Positions 34,805 to 46,912 are shown, counted from the stretch's first letter. The stretch: 64,000 bases of DNA from Impatiens glandulifera (GCF_907164915.1 NC_061865.1:56254587-56318586); one strand, 5' to 3'. Notes: generated by a model not told the origin, from the sequence alone. Program-made: numbers and translations.

Positions 34805-35125
34805 ATTTGTATTTTAAATTTATTAATTAAACCAAATAAAGTAAAAATATTAATATAGTAACAATTTAAACAACTTTTTTAATTAAATAAAATTATAAAA
34901 TTAAATTAATATATTAATGAAATTTATTTTTTTTAATCGTAACATTAATTTATTTATTCCTCCATGTTGTTTTGGATATACTAAGTGAAAAAATAATTTT
35001 TTTTATGTATATTTTATGTTAAATTGATTAAATAAAATAATTTTAATTATAATTAATAAAAATAATTTAATTTAATTAGTTAAATGTTATGTATCTAAGA
35101 ATATCAATACGAAATTTATCTAACT
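33965..35125. other. AT-rich spacer between R copies
   Basis: Contains a pure A-run (34146-34162) and a long (AT)n run at 34748-34799. A 48-base direct repeat of the type ACCTAAATCCCTACATAGATT/GTTCTTGTGTGTGAAATAC occurs at about 34385-34460. No gene supported. Confidence 0.5.
34748..34799. repeat. (AT)n microsatellite
   Basis: About 25 TA units. Confidence 0.95.
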
Positions 35126-35130
35126 TTAAA

Positions 35131-35693
35131 TCATTTCCAACCCACAAATTCATTCTCAAACTCAAAATACATTATATGTCACATCAAAAAATAATTTATC
35201 CAAAATCCAAAACCTTATTTTCAAACTCAAAATAATATTTTTATAATATTCTTTTTTAAACTAACTTTTTAACCTTATTAATATTATTTATATATTTATT
35301 AATTTTACATATTTAACTCTAATTTTTTTTTCATTTACTTAAAAATTTATAATTTATAAATTTTAAGTTATTAAATATAGTATAAAAATATAAAGTAAAT
35401 TATACATTATACAAATTTAATGATTTATTTATACATTTAAAAATTATTATAATTTTTTTATCTAAAAAATAAAAAAAATATAAGTTGAAGAATTAATTTA
35501 TATTATAAAAAAATTAAAAAATATTAAAAAAAAAATATATAATCTAATGGCCATTTTTGAAAAATGGTCAAAGTGATGAATATGAACAATTAAATTACTA
35601 CGACCGGATGAGAAAGAAGACCAAAACGCATAATTCAATTTTTTTTGGCCGGACGGTTAGAAGAGAAAAGTGTCGGCCCAGTTGGAAATGCCC
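35131..35693. mobile_element. MITE with CATTTCCAAC termini
   Basis: Inverted ends TCATTTCCAACCCA and CAGTTGGAAATGCCC are flanked by TTAA on both sides, in the style of PIF/Harbinger-type MITEs (3-base TTA/TAA target). The interior shares TCAAACTCAAAATA blocks with the element at 47813-48557, so both belong to one family. No coding capacity. Confidence 0.7.
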
Positions 35694-35904
35694 TTAATAG
35701 ATTGATTTTTTATAACTATTTATACTTTGTGTTACCAGTGAAAATGGAACTAACATTTATTGTTCGGTTAATTATAACCCTTTCACTTTTAGATATCTAT
35801 ACTTAATACAATATATATTATTTGAAAATTTATTACATTATTTTAATAAATAAATAAAATTTAATTTATATAATTATTATCATCTTATTTATATATGTAC
35901 TTAA

Positions 35905-36555
35905 TTTGACATCTTTGAGGAGACAGGAAGTGTGAAGAGAGAAGTCTCTTTCTCTCTCCTGAATGAGGCTGTTGAAGGAAAGAGGCCGGAATTCTTACCG
36001 GAGGGTAGTTGCCCCTCTTTCCCCGGTGACTATTTTCCGGTCATCGGAGCCGGTGATTTCAGATCTGAAATTAAACCCATCTTCTTCAACTTCATCTTCC
36101 TTATTCAACAACCCTCTGATGAGTGTGTGCGTTTCTATCATCTCTCTCTTTCTCTTCTCCTCCTTTACATATATATATATATGCATGCATGTTCTTCTTT
36201 CTCTGACCATCTTTTTTTCTACATGTATGGATCTAAGGAAGAAAACAATAATAATAATAATATATTTGTAAAGGATGCAACCATGAATAATCCAGCTTTT
36301 TTCCATCTTTTTGTAAAATACTATTATTTGAGGCAGTGAAGATGATCGATCAATTGATTCTATGGAGAGAGTTTAGGTGTCTGGAAACAGAGAAGAAGCA
36401 ACCCGGTTCCTTGGCGGGGCAACCCGATACCCCTTATAATAAGCGGTTGCAGCCATGGTTGGGAAAACAATCTTCTCTGTTTCGACACCATTTTCTAAAC
36501 CAGATCCGAGCCTCCCTCCGCTCTCTCTCCTTCATCAAGTTGTATTATTTTAATA
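35905..36555. repeat. R repeat, copy 3
   Basis: A full-length copy: TTTGACATCTTTGAGGAGAC at the left, GGAATTCTTACCGGAGGG, the CATCGGAGCCGGTGATTTCA block, a TATATA-rich middle, then GAGGCAGTGAAGATGA, the CAACCCGGTTCCTTGGCGGG core and AAACCAGATCCGAGCC at the right. The frames at 35932-36339 and 36336-36620 are open, but they shift relative to other copies. Confidence 0.7.
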
Positions 36556-36559
36556 TTAT

Positions 36560-37660
36560 CCTTTATCTTCTAATTTTTTATTTTTTGTTTTTTGTTTATT
36601 CCAAGAAAGATAATAATTAAATGAATTGCATAATTAATGAAGAATGGAACTAACTATTTTTTGAAAAATGATAAAAGTGACGAAATTAGGAGGAATAGTA
36701 GAGGTAATAACGTGGTTTCATATTGATATATTTTATTAATTTTTATTTGTTTTTGTTAATTAAATTGCTTTACATTATTTTCTCATACCCTAATCATTTT
36801 TTATATATATTTTTTTTTAGTAAAATTATACCCAAACCAATAGATATGTTTTAACATGGTATTTTTTAGATTTTTAATATTTTATAAATTTATATCATAT
36901 TTTAATATTAAATTATAACTAGTATCCTAGATATAACATTTATTTTATATATTTAATATTTTAGCTTTTCAATTCACCCTATTCATTAAAACCGCATCCA
37001 TACAAATATATAAACTAAAAACTAAAACATGTTTTCATAGTATATAAGTTACTTCATAATTTCTTTGGATAAAAACACAAATTATTTAAGATTGAAATAA
37101 CAAATTATTTACATTATGATAGTTAAATAAATATTCTCTACAAATTTTATAACAATTAACTTGAGTTCTTGGAGTCCTCATGCCTTATTACAAGGAAGAT
37201 ATCTCTTCATAGTTTTCATTCTATTCACGTTGGTCAACTTAATGCTATGATCAAAAAATAAGATTCACGATCAAACAACTACCATTATTTTCAGTTGGAC
37301 AAGTATTATCACTTTTAATATGACATGTTTTGATAAATTATCTAAAAAATAATCACAATATCATCCAAATAACAGCAAACCGATCGACTAAAAAAAAGTT
37401 ATACTCAATTATGAATGAGAAAATGTAGTGGAAAATATTAACTTCCTCAATCTCAAAATTGAAAAGTTAAATAAAAATTTTGATTCTACATATTAATTTT
37501 AAATTAAAAAATAAAATATATGAGTTTAAAATGTTAACTTATTAAATTTTATAATAAAATATTGACTTGAACATTTTAATCTTTTAAATTAAAAATAAAT
37601 TTTTGGTTCAAAACATTAGTTAAACATGTTATAAATAATAAAATTATAAGATATTTTTGT
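36560..37660. other. Spacer paralogous to the 52.8-56.9 kb region
   Basis: 37020-37430 matches 54590-54815, 55905-55965 and 56795-56905 taken in order. It therefore represents the empty sites for the insertions there. It includes a degraded copy of the Cys-rich frame at 54611-54796. No intact gene is present. Confidence 0.6.
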
Positions 37661-37666
37661 TTAGAA

Positions 37667-38026
37667 TGTTGAGTTATGGAGCCTACACTAATAATAAATT
37701 TTACATTGTTAATTAGAGTTTATCGAATTTTCTTTTTGGTTTGGGCTTGGGCCTGACCAAAGTTATTTAAGTTTATTACCTGAATGTTTATCCTATAAAT
37801 ATGTGATTATTAAGGGTTTACATTGTAAAGACAAAATTCTAGAGAGATAAAGTGTGAGACAAAAATTCTGTATTTCTTCTTCTTCATAATGAAATCTGGT
37901 GGTGGCTGAAGTGAATGTAGCTCAATTTGAGTGAACTACTATAAATCTGTGTGTTCTTGTATTCTTCTTTCTTGTGTTTTTTACTGTTTTCAAGCATATC
38001 AGATTTAGGAGATACAAATCCTAACA
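37667..38026 (+). repeat. 5' LTR of the copia element
   Basis: 360 bases, TG...CA. It contains a TATA box (CCTATAAATATG, 37792-37803), the likely transcription start region. Confidence 0.93.
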
Positions 38027-38028
38027 AC

Positions 38029-38043
38029 TGTTATCAGAGCCAG
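38029..38043 (+). promoter_or_regulatory. Primer binding site of the copia element
   Basis: TGTTATCAGAGCCAG, two bases after the 5' LTR, differs by one base from the usual initiator-Met primer site TGGTATCAGAGC. Confidence 0.85.
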
Positions 38044-38070
38044 GTTAGGCTAGATCTGAGCATTGGAAAC

Positions 38071-41000
38071 AATGGCAAGTGAGAACAGTATATGACATGG
38101 GATTGGAAGATTTGATGAGACAGATTATGCCTTCTGAAGAATGCAGATTGAAGATTATGCCTTCATGTTCCTTTGAGTGAGAAACTAGAGAAGATGGATG
38201 AAGCTGAATGGAAACTCCTTGATAGACAGGTTTTGGGAGTTGTCCGATTGACGCTAGCCAAGACAGTTGCTCACAATGTAGCAAAGGAGAAGACCACAAT
38301 GAGTCTGATGAAAGCTCTTTCTGACATGTATGAGAAATTATCTGCTAACAATAAGATACATTTAATGAAAAGACTCTTTTACTTAAGAATGGTTGATGGA
38401 ACTTTTATCACTACTCATTTGAATGAATTCAATTCAATTGTGAATCAATTGCTATCCGTTGAGATTGATTTTGGGGATAAAGTTAGTGCCCTAATTTTGT
38501 TAGCATCTCTACCAAATAGCTGGGAACCTATGAGGGCAGCAATTAATAATTCAGTTGGAAATGCTAAACTGAAATTTGTTGAAGTTAAAGATCGTATTTT
38601 TGCTGAAAAGGTTCGTAAAATTGATTTTGGTGAAACGTTCAAAGGTTCTGCTCTGAATGTGGACAACAGGGGCAGAGGTAATGATAGAAATTTCAACCGA
38701 GGTAAGAGCAAATCTATGTCGAGGAGCAAGAGGAGTCAGTCCAAGTCTGGGCGGACATTTGAGTGCTGGAATTGTGGTAAACAGGGTCATTTAAAGAGGA
38801 ACTACAAAGCACCGAAGAAAAACGGTAATGATAAAAATGATGCAGCCAACGTTGTTACAAAATCTGTCACTAATACGTTACTTCTGTCTGTTGATAGCCC
38901 GATAGATTCATGGGTTTTGGACTCAGGAGCGTCTTTCCACACCATTGCTCACAAAGAATTAATGGAGAATTATGTGTCTGGAAATTGTGGGAAAGTTTAT
39001 CTCGCATATGGTGAGCCACTGGATATTGTTGGCATTGGTGACATCAAATTGAAGATGATAAATGATTCTGTTTGGAAGATTAATAAGGTGAGACACATTC
39101 CAGGTTTAATGCGCAATCTGATTTCTGTTACACAACTTGATGAAGAAGGTCACAATTTCAGTTGTGGAAATGGTGTGTGGAAGGTGACTAAAGGAGCAAT
39201 TGTTGTTGCTCGAGGTCATAAAACTGGAACGTTATACACGACTTCAACTTGTAGAGAAACAGTTGTTGTTGTAGTTGATGACTCGAAGAACAGTGAGTTG
39301 TGGCATTGCAGGTTGGGCCATATGAGTGAAAAAGGGATGAAAATTCTTTTGAAGAATGGACAGATTCCAGAACTGAAGTCTGTTGAACATCAATTATGTG
39401 AAAACTGCATTCTTGGAAAAAAGAAACGGGTGAGTTTCTTAAAGATTGGGAAAAAGCTCAAGAAAGAAAGACTAGAGTTGGTACACACTGATGTGTTTGG
39501 ACCTGCACCTGTTTCTTCTATTGGCGGATCACAATACTACGTGACGTTTATAGATGATTCGACAAGAAATGTATGGGTATATTTTATTAAGCACAAGTCA
39601 GAAGTATTTTCCATTTTCAAGAAATGGAAGGCTTTGGTTGAAAATGAAACAAATCATAAAGTTAAGTGCTTGAAATCCGACAACGGAGGTGAATATATCA
39701 ATTCAGATTTCAAAGAGTATTGTGCTGTGAATGAGATCAGTATGGTGAAGATTGTTCCTCGAACGCCTCAAGAGAATGAAATAGCTGAATGAATGAATCG
39801 AACATTGAACGAGCGTGCTAGAAGCATGAGATTGCATGCAGGGCTGCCTAAAACCTTCTGGGCAGAAGCTATTAATACTGCTGCATATTTGATAAACAGG
39901 GGACCCTCTGTTCCTCTTGAATTCAGAATTCCTGAAGAAGCTTGGAGCAATAAAAAGGCAAACCTTTCTTATTTGAAAGTGTTTGGTTGTTTATCATATG
40001 TTCATATTAATGAATGTGATAGGAGCAAGCTTGATCCAAAGTCTAATAAATGTTTTTTCATTGGTTATGGTGATATTGAGTTTGGTTATCGTTTCTGGGA
40101 TAATCAAAATCGGAAGATCATTCGTAGCAGAAATGTTATCTTCAATAAACATGTTCTCTACAAAGATTGTGTTGGGAAGATATCAGATGGTGATTCCAAA
40201 TTGGAGAGACTGGTACAGTCGATTTGAGAGAATTTTCAACTAAATATATATCGATTGTCGAAGAAGACCAGTGTGTTGTTGGAGATGAAATCGTTGAGAA
40301 CGTGGCCCTAAAGGTAAATCAGCAAACACCAGTTATACAGTTGAGAAGATCGTCAAGGAATCGAAAACCACTTGAGAGGTGGTCTCCATCTCTGAACTAT
40401 ATCTTGTTGACAGATAGAGGTGAACCTGAATGTTATGAGAAAGCAATACAATCTGATGAATCGATTAAGTGAGAGTCTGCTATTAAAGATGAGATGGACT
40501 CTTTGATGTTGAATCAGACTTGGGAGCTCACTGAGCTACCAAAGGGAAAGAAAGCACTTCACAACAAATGGATCTTCAGGATTAAAGAATAACATGATAA
40601 AACCATGAGGTACAAGGCAAGGTTGGTTGTGAAAGGATTTCAACAGAAAGAAGGTATTGACTACAATGAAATCTTCTCTCCAGTAGTTAAATTGATGACA
40701 ATCAGAACTATTTTGAGTTTGGTTGTGAAAGAAGACCTTCATCTTCAACAAATGGATGTCAAAACTGTTTTTCTTCATGGTGATTTAGATGAAGAGATTT
40801 ATATACGACAACCAGAAGGATTTGAAATCAAAGGAAAAGATGAGCTTGTGTGTAAGCTTCAGAAGAGTCTATATGGTTTGAAACAGGCTCCAAGGCAATG
40901 GTACAAGAAGTTTGATAGTTTAATGAAAAGTAACAATTTTTTGAGGTGTGAAGCTGATCATTGCTGCTATATCAAGAGGTTTGATAAATCATACATTATT

Positions 41001-41963
41001 CTTCTTCTCTACGTTGATGACATGTTGATTGCTGGAGCAAGCTTGTACGAGATTAACAAGCTCAAAAAAAAGTTGTCTGAAAAGTTTGCAATGAAGGATT
41101 TGGGTGTTTTTAAACAAATCATTGGGATGAGAATTTTCAGGGATGGAGAAGTTCTCAAGCTTTCACAAGAAGAATATGTGAAGAAAGTTCTTTGCAGGTT
41201 CAACTTGTATAATGCAAAACCAGTTACTACCCCCTTAGCTAGTTACTTAAGACTATCTAAAGATCAGTCGCCTTCAACAGAGGAGGAGAAAAATTACATG
41301 GCAACTGTTCTGTATGCCTCTGCCATTGATTGTATTATGTATGCGATGGTTTGCACAAGACCAGACATAGAACATGCAGTGGGAGTTGTTAGCAGATTCA
41401 TGAGCAATCTGGGTAGACAACATTAGAAAGTAGTAAAGTGGATACTACGATACTTAAGAGAAAGTACGGGTCTCGCTTTGTGTTTTCGAAAGTCTAATAT
41501 GGGTTAAGGATATGTTGATGCTGACAATGGTGGTGATGTTGATAGTAAGAAGAGAACAACATGGTACATTTATACTCTGGGAGGTACTGCAATCAGTTGG
41601 GTTTCAAAATTGCAGAAGATTGTTGCTCTTTCTAGTTGTGAGGCAGAGTATATTGCTGTGACAGAAGCTGCTAAGGAGATGATGTGGTTACAACCCTTTT
41701 TGCGAGAATTGGGTCAAGACTGCGAGGGAAGTGTGTTGCGATGCGACAGTCAGAGTGCCATTCATTTGGCAAAGAATCTTGTTTATCATGGCAGGACGAA
41801 GCATATACAGGTTCATTATCATTTCATCCGGTCAGCTTTAGAAGATGGAGTATTAGCTCTTGAGATGATTCCCGAGAGTGAGAATCCAGCTGATATGTTG
41901 ACGAAATCTGTGACAAATGAGAAACTGAAGTTGTGTGCAACTTCAGTTGGTCTTCTTCGTTAA
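38071..41963 (+). pseudogene. Copia gag-pol polyprotein, interrupted
   Basis: The likely original start is the ATG at 38071 (MASENSI), soon broken by two in-frame TGA codons and a shift near 38150. From 38176 gag is open. The zinc knuckle CWNCGKQGHLKRNY lacks its last Cys. The protease has DSGASFHT. The integrase has the zinc-binding region (LWHCRLGHMSEKGM), HTDVFGP, DDSTRNVWVYF and KSDNGGEY, then a TGA at 39790. RT keeps MDVKTVFLHGDL and the catalytic YVDDML (about 41010-41030). RNase H has SSCEAEYIA and the end motif GRTKHI. Other breaks are at 40225, 40468, 40590, 41424 and about 41504. The protein cannot be made whole. Confidence 0.9.
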
Positions 41964-42025
41964 GACATTGGATGGAAAGCCGCCACCAATCGAAAGATGA
42001 TGAAGTTAGTCTCCAAGTGGGAAAT

Positions 42026-42390
42026 TGTTGAGTTATGGAGCCTACACTTATAATAAATTCTACATTGTTAATTAGAGTTTATTGGGTTTTCTTTTTGGTT
42101 TTGGGCTTGGGCCTGACCAAAGTTATTTAGGTTTATTACCTGAATGTTTACCCTATAAATATGTGATTATTAAGGGTTTACATTGTAATGACAGAATTTT
42201 AGAGAGATAAAGTGTGAGGTAAAAACTCTGTATTCTTTCTTCTTCAGAGTTAAATCTGATGGTGGCTGAAGTGAATGTAGCTCAATTTGAGTGAACCACT
42301 ATAAATCTGTGTGGTCTTGTGTTCTTCTTTCTTGTGTTTTTTACAGATTATTTTCAAGCAGATCGGATTTGGGAGACACAAATCCTAACA
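42026..42390 (+). repeat. 3' LTR of the copia element
   Basis: 365 bases, preceded by the polypurine tract AAGTGGGAAAT (42015-42025). It ends AATCCTAACA next to the TAGAA duplication. Confidence 0.93.
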
Positions 42391-42395
42391 TAGAA

Positions 42396-43010
42396 AACAT
42401 AAAATTAGTTTGAATTTCAAATAGAAATGAGAAATGGATTAATAATTTGCTTTAGTTATTATTGTTGTTACTATTTAAAGGAGAAGTCGTGCAATTTTTA
42501 TATTATTTTATTTAATTAATATCAAGTTAATTAGAATAAAAATTATAATGAGTTTGATCAAGTTGACAAAGTCAAGAAAGAAGCATTTTAAGTCAAATAA
42601 TTAATAGACAAAAATATCAAACCAAAATAAAGTAAACAAAGCATATTAGCAAGTTAATAAACAAATTCAAACAATAACACTGACTAGCTAAATTAAATTG
42701 CAATATCTTAGAGCAATCTCAAACTCAAAATACATTTAAAAGGAATAAAATAATTTCAATTCAAACCAAAAATATTTATAACAAGTTAAAAAATAAATAT
42801 CATAAATCTAAACAAAACTTAAAAACTCAAATAATTTCGAAAACATATTGAATAAAAATATAATTCACAAATTCAAATGATGAAGGTCAATACATATTTT
42901 ATATATATCTCAATACTCTTTTGTTGTCATTTGATCATATTTAACCTTAGGTATGAATTATTAGATCATTTCAAAATAATAGACAAATTCAAATCAATAC
43001 AACTTATACA
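42396..43010. other. Orphan E promoter and E-A spacer
   Basis: Paralogous to 5560-5898 plus 7080-7300. The family promoter pattern (ACTATTTAAAGGAG near 42471) survives, but no E coding sequence follows, since the copia element lies there. This segment is the empty site for the CACTA element at 5898-7068. Confidence 0.65.
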
Positions 43011-43012
43011 AG

Positions 43013-43405
43013 TTATACAAATTTGAGAATAAAGATAATAGTGTAACAAATAAGACCAAACATTTGGACAACTAAGAGGCTTCTCCGCGTTTTGGACGGT
43101 CCCGTTAGAACTACCACCACCCCGTAATAACCATCCCCATAATAACCATTCCTTCTGACGACCCTCGTTTTTTTACTTTCTAAAAAGGGAAATATTGAGT
43201 CCATCTGATCAATCTCGGGTTTCACATCCTTAAAATTATTAGGAATTGGATGGTCGAGTTGTCCTTTGGATATACAGCCATGTGAGTTTTTATCGCAATC
43301 ATGAAGAGACGAGTTAGGGAAAGCACAAACGATAATAGATTGACGAGAAAGAAATACTAGAGAAGAAAAAATGATAAATAAAGAGAATAATAATCTCATT
43401 TCCAT
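43013..43405 (-). CDS. A4: small secreted, tail-hydrophobic peptide precursor (130 aa)
   Basis: The signal peptide ends VCA, then FPNSSLHDCDKNSHGCISKGQL carries the Cys pair. The acidic block leads to FPFLESKKTRVVRR. The Gly-rich part is replaced by Tyr/Gly (NGYYGDGYYG), and the core reads TGPSKTRRS instead of SGVSKMRRS. The hydrophobic tail ends FILKFV. A TATAAATA box is 61 bases upstream. The frame is intact, but the core has changed more than in any other A copy, so it may be diverging in specificity or decaying. Confidence 0.7.
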   Translation of the reverse strand: MEMRLLFSLFIIFSSLVFLSRQSIIVCAFPNSSLHDCDKNSHGCISKGQLDHPIPNNFKDVKPEIDQMDSIFPFLESKKTRVVRRNGYYGDGYYGVVVVLTGPSKTRRSLLVVQMFGLICYTIIFILKFV

Positions 43406-43465
43406 GAACTTGAAGAAAATATAAGTAATGAATATTGATCTACATTGCTTGCTAAGATTGCTAGC

Positions 43466-43473
43466 TATTTATA
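43466..43473 (-). promoter_or_regulatory. TATA box of A4
   Basis: TATAAATA on the minus strand, 61 bases before the ATG. Confidence 0.6.
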
Positions 43474-43845
43474 GGACAAGAGATATCAAATGCAAACATG
43501 CCAACAACAGCTTTGGAGAGAATTAAAGATTATTAATTAGTAATTTTGAAAATTAATCACACAATTCCCACATCATGCATCCCTCGAACTCAATTTTATT
43601 TTTTTTATTAATTTTATAAAATATTTAGAATGATACTAATTTGATCTTCCTATCATAGTTAATTTTGTCAGCCTGGCCTACCTAATATATTTCCTCTTAA
43701 TTTATATATATTAGTTTTATCAAACTTAACTTTATGCCACTATTGTCTTTTGCTAAATTAATTTTACAATTTTTTATTTGAATTGTCGTGTTTTTAATAT
43801 AGGAAGTTAGCATTATTCTACCGTCGACATAACTTATATTGTGAT

Positions 43846-44128
43846 CAGGGCCGGCTATTAGAGTGGGCAAGATGGGCCACCGCCGATGACCCCAAAATTA
43901 ATAACGCCCAATTTTTTTATGCAGTACTATAAAAAAAAATAGATTTTATGTTTTTTTCTACACGGCTCTCTCTCTATAAAATCCTTCTCTATAAAATCAT
44001 TATCTCAATAATGACTCAAAAGTTTAATTAGATCTTTGATATATTCTCGAATCATATTTTTTTCATTGTTTTTAATTCAAAATTTAGGCCCCAAATCTAG
44101 GGCCCAAAAAATGAACGAGACAACCCTG
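43846..44128. mobile_element. hAT-type MITE (283 bases)
   Basis: The ends CAGGGCCGGCTATTAG and, reversed, CAGGGTTGTCTCGTTC share CAGGG and a diverged TIR. The 8-base target duplication ATTGTGAT is exact (43838-43845 and 44129-44136). The site is empty in the three paralogous A-B spacers (TATTGTGACATTTAA). Non-coding. Confidence 0.92.
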
Positions 44129-44139
44129 ATTGTGATATT

Positions 44140-45460
44140 ACACCGACTCTTTTCACTTGGGACTGTCTTAGTGAGTTTTGAATTATCATGTTTTGGAATA
44201 ATGTTTTCTTTAAAAATCACTATATAAACAAAATATCATAAAAAATTAGCGTAATTAATTGTACAAAATATCAATAATGCACATTTATTTTATTTGAATG
44301 AGATGATTTTAGGTGTATAACAATATGGTTAATTGGAGACTTAGTTGAAAATGAGCTCAAGACCGAACTGTAATAAGGAATCATACTAATTTTTTTGTTC
44401 ACTAATCATCAAACTAAATTCCATTCACTTATCCATTAATATTTTCAATCAAATTTACAAAAAGAATTTAGCAATCCCATTATTTAACCGAATAAGTAGT
44501 TGTTAAATGAATCATCCAATTGGGAATATCCAAATGGATAAAATCAATCATTTGGAATTGGATCATAATAAACATGTTCTCGGTTCATGTTTTATTCATC
44601 CCTTCCAAACTTTTTCAATAAACTCATCTCCTAGTGTAGTAGTGATGATTGGATATGCACTACAACTTTCTTCTTATACAATATTTTTTTTAAGAACAAA
44701 ACAAACTTAATTTTCAATAAACAGAATATCAAGACAATAAATTACATTGAACAAGGCATACAAACAAACAACTTAAATTACACTTAGTTTATAAAGGAAA
44801 AGAAGTTAGAAGCTATAACATTTATACTTGTCAATTTAAGAGAAGTTTGAATTGTCTTAATGGTGTTTTGGTGTGACTGTCAAATCCAATTTATCACTGA
44901 TTTGTAAAACATAAAATTGACAACTATACCTTTTATCCACATTTTAGTGTGGGGTTAACCTTTGAAGTTATAATCTTATAACGAGGTATACAACTACTAT
45001 TTTATTTGTTTACTATTTTCCATTTTTAAACCATCAGCCATTTCCTTCTTTTTATCGATCTTTATCGGTATTTTAACCCTAAATTCAATTATTAACTTAA
45101 CTCGAAATCCAAATTACAGTTTCTTATCTCGAAAATCGACCTTATTAAAGGGCATAGGGTAGATTAATAAAAACACGTATTGCAAATACTCTACAAGAAT
45201 ATCCAACTAAATTGTATTTACTAATAATCCATAAGTATTTTCAATTAAATTACAAAACATTTTAACAATTCCAATATTTAACATAATATTAATATTTGAT
45301 CAAATCAACTAATTTTCTTTCAATCTCTTAAACAATTACACAACAATAAAAAATGCAATCACATGACAATACCATATTATTTTCCAAAGAAGATGTTAGA
45401 TAATATTCTAACCCTCATGTCAACCTCACCCATTATCGATATTAATATCCCAACACTCAC
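44140..45460. other. A4-C4 spacer lacking a B gene
   Basis: The left part matches the A-B spacer up to the motif AAGTAGTTG near 44495. The right part resumes in the B-C spacer (TCGGTTCATGTTTTATTC, about 44580). The entire B gene and its promoter are missing between them, so unit 4 lost B by deletion. No other gene is seen. Confidence 0.65.
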
Positions 45461-45464
45461 TATA

Positions 45465-45845
45465 TTAGATTAGATTGAGAACAAAGAAAACAGAATAACC
45501 AACAAAGGCAAACGCTTGAAGTCCAAGAGAAGAACCTTTCGGGCCTAGCATCTCGGATGCCCCACTAGTACTATTATTATTGGTACGAATTACTCGAGGG
45601 CGTGTTCTTCTTACAGTAACTTTTTGACTTCCTAAATACGGAAAAACATCCGCCCCCGTTTGATCTCTTTCGGATTTTACGCTCGAGACAGTTGGATTGT
45701 CGAGCCAAGTTGATTGAACCTCTTGTTCATGAAGAGTCGGCAAATTAGTAGAAGGAGGAAGAGCAGAAATTGTAAGATTGTGATTAGAGAAAAAGAAGAA
45801 TATTGTGAGAGAGATGAAAATTGAGAGTCTCAAGTAGATGTCCAT
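45465..45845 (-). CDS. C4: small secreted, tail-hydrophobic peptide precursor (126 aa)
   Basis: The signal peptide ends TISA. LHEQEVQSTWLDNPTVSS, then RDQTGADVFPYLGSQKVTV (Tyr for Phe), RRTRPRVIR, the core NNNSTSGASEMLG, linker PKGSS and the hydrophobic tail ending FVLNLI. It is nearly the same as C5 (about nine residues in ten shared), and the two lie in a long recent duplication that also includes R copies 4 and 5. TATA-like box 69 bases upstream, palindrome and 15-mer present. Function unknown. Confidence 0.75.
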   Translation of the reverse strand: MDIYLRLSIFISLTIFFFFSNHNLTISALPPSTNLPTLHEQEVQSTWLDNPTVSSVKSERDQTGADVFPYLGSQKVTVRRTRPRVIRTNNNSTSGASEMLGPKGSSLGLQAFAFVGYSVFFVLNLI

Positions 45846-45913
45846 TTGGAATTAGAGCAATAGAAGAATTGGGATGAATGATTTGCATAATTGCATTAGT
45901 TGTTTTTGTTTTC

Positions 45914-45921
45914 TATTTAAA
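45914..45921 (-). promoter_or_regulatory. TATA-like box of C4
   Basis: TTTAAATA on the minus strand, 69 bases before the ATG. Confidence 0.55.
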
Positions 45922-45945
45922 GGAGGAGAAGTCATCAAAGTTGAA

Positions 45946-45955
45946 CCACGCGTGG
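45946..45955. promoter_or_regulatory. Palindrome CCACGCGTGG upstream of C4
   Basis: Identical to that of C3 and C5, about 100 bases before the ATG. Confidence 0.45.
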
Positions 45956-46081
45956 ATTAATGGATTATTTATATACATATTTTTCAACTACTAACAATTA
46001 GTTAATTAATTAAAAAAAAAAAAAGGATCTTGATGAGCTTGAAGATGCTGACTGACCAAGTCCCCAGTGGGGTGCATTTCC

Positions 46082-46096
46082 AGCCTAGTCATAACA
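46082..46096 (-). promoter_or_regulatory. Conserved upstream element of C4
   Basis: AGCCTAGTCATAACA on the plus strand, about 240 bases before the ATG. Confidence 0.45.
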
Positions 46097-46452
46097 TAAC
46101 ACGCAGTAAATATGTTATTTTTAAACTAGATTGTTATAGGCACGTGCTATTTCAATTTCAAAAGAATTTTATTATTATTTTTTTAAATTATTCCTACATT
46201 ATGAAAAATATTTTAATTATTCATAAATTATGAAAAGTGAGAACATAATATTAGAATAAATAAAAAAACTAAAATTGATAACATTACGATATTAATGAGT
46301 ATCTCAAAAATCTCAAAAATCTCAAAAAGGAGTTCTTCATCCCTTCAACCGACTCAACGCCATTCTTAGAACATATCTAAGAAAACGTCAAAATAATAGT
46401 GTTATAGATTTTATGTATATGTCGACTATTATCACGGTAGATACATCAATTC

Positions 46453-46904
46453 TAGGGATGGTTCGGGGCGGTTCGGGGCGGGGAATACATTTACCATCCT
46501 CACACTGTTTTTAATTCGGGGATTTTTTAATACCGTCTCGCCCTGTTCGGTTTCGTTCTGTTTCAGAGAATCCCCGCGGGGCACCATTAATAAAATATGT
46601 TTTATAAAATTAAAAAATTATATAAACAAATTTTTTAATATAATATATTGGAATTTTATATTATTATAAATAAATAAACCTACGACTCTTATAAAATATA
46701 ATTAATAAATAAATATATTGGTGATTTAATATATTTAATTATGTTTATAGTGTTCGGGGTATAATCGGGGTGAAATTGGGACGGTACGGGACGGGAAACA
46801 CAAATACTATCATCGCCCCATCCCCATTCGGTTTTGGGGAAAAATCGTCTCAAACGGGACAATTCGGTTTAGTTTTTGCGGGACGATTTCAAATTGTCAT
46901 CCTA
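46453..46904. mobile_element. hAT-type MITE, relative of 32077-32558 in opposite orientation
   Basis: It begins TAGGGATGGTTCGGGGCGGT and ends AAATTGTCATCCTA. Target duplications ATCAATTC (46445-46452) and ATAAATTC (46905-46912) differ by one base. Internal GGGGCGGGG and CCCCGCGGGGC tracts match the reverse of the 32-kb copy, with more C-to-T decay. Non-coding. Confidence 0.9.
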
Positions 46905-46912
46905 ATAAATTC

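Larger units (their letters stand above)
37667..42390 (+). mobile_element. Ty1/copia LTR retrotransposon, near full length but degenerate
   Basis: A 5-base target duplication TAGAA (37662-37666 and 42391-42395) flanks LTRs that begin TGTTGAGTTATGG and end AATCCTAACA. A primer site TGTTATCAGAGCC follows the 5' LTR, matching the initiator tRNA-Met type. Domain order is gag, zinc knuckle, protease, integrase, reverse transcriptase, RNase H, which is the copia order. The LTRs differ at roughly 30 positions of about 360 (by eye), so the insertion is not recent. At least seven stops or shifts interrupt the single gag-pol frame. Confidence 0.95.

Noticed and set aside
38445..38790. Minus-strand frames opposite copia gag
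   Set aside because: Shadows of the plus-strand gag-pol frame. The same is true of 39768-39950, 40536-40778 and 41009-41203.
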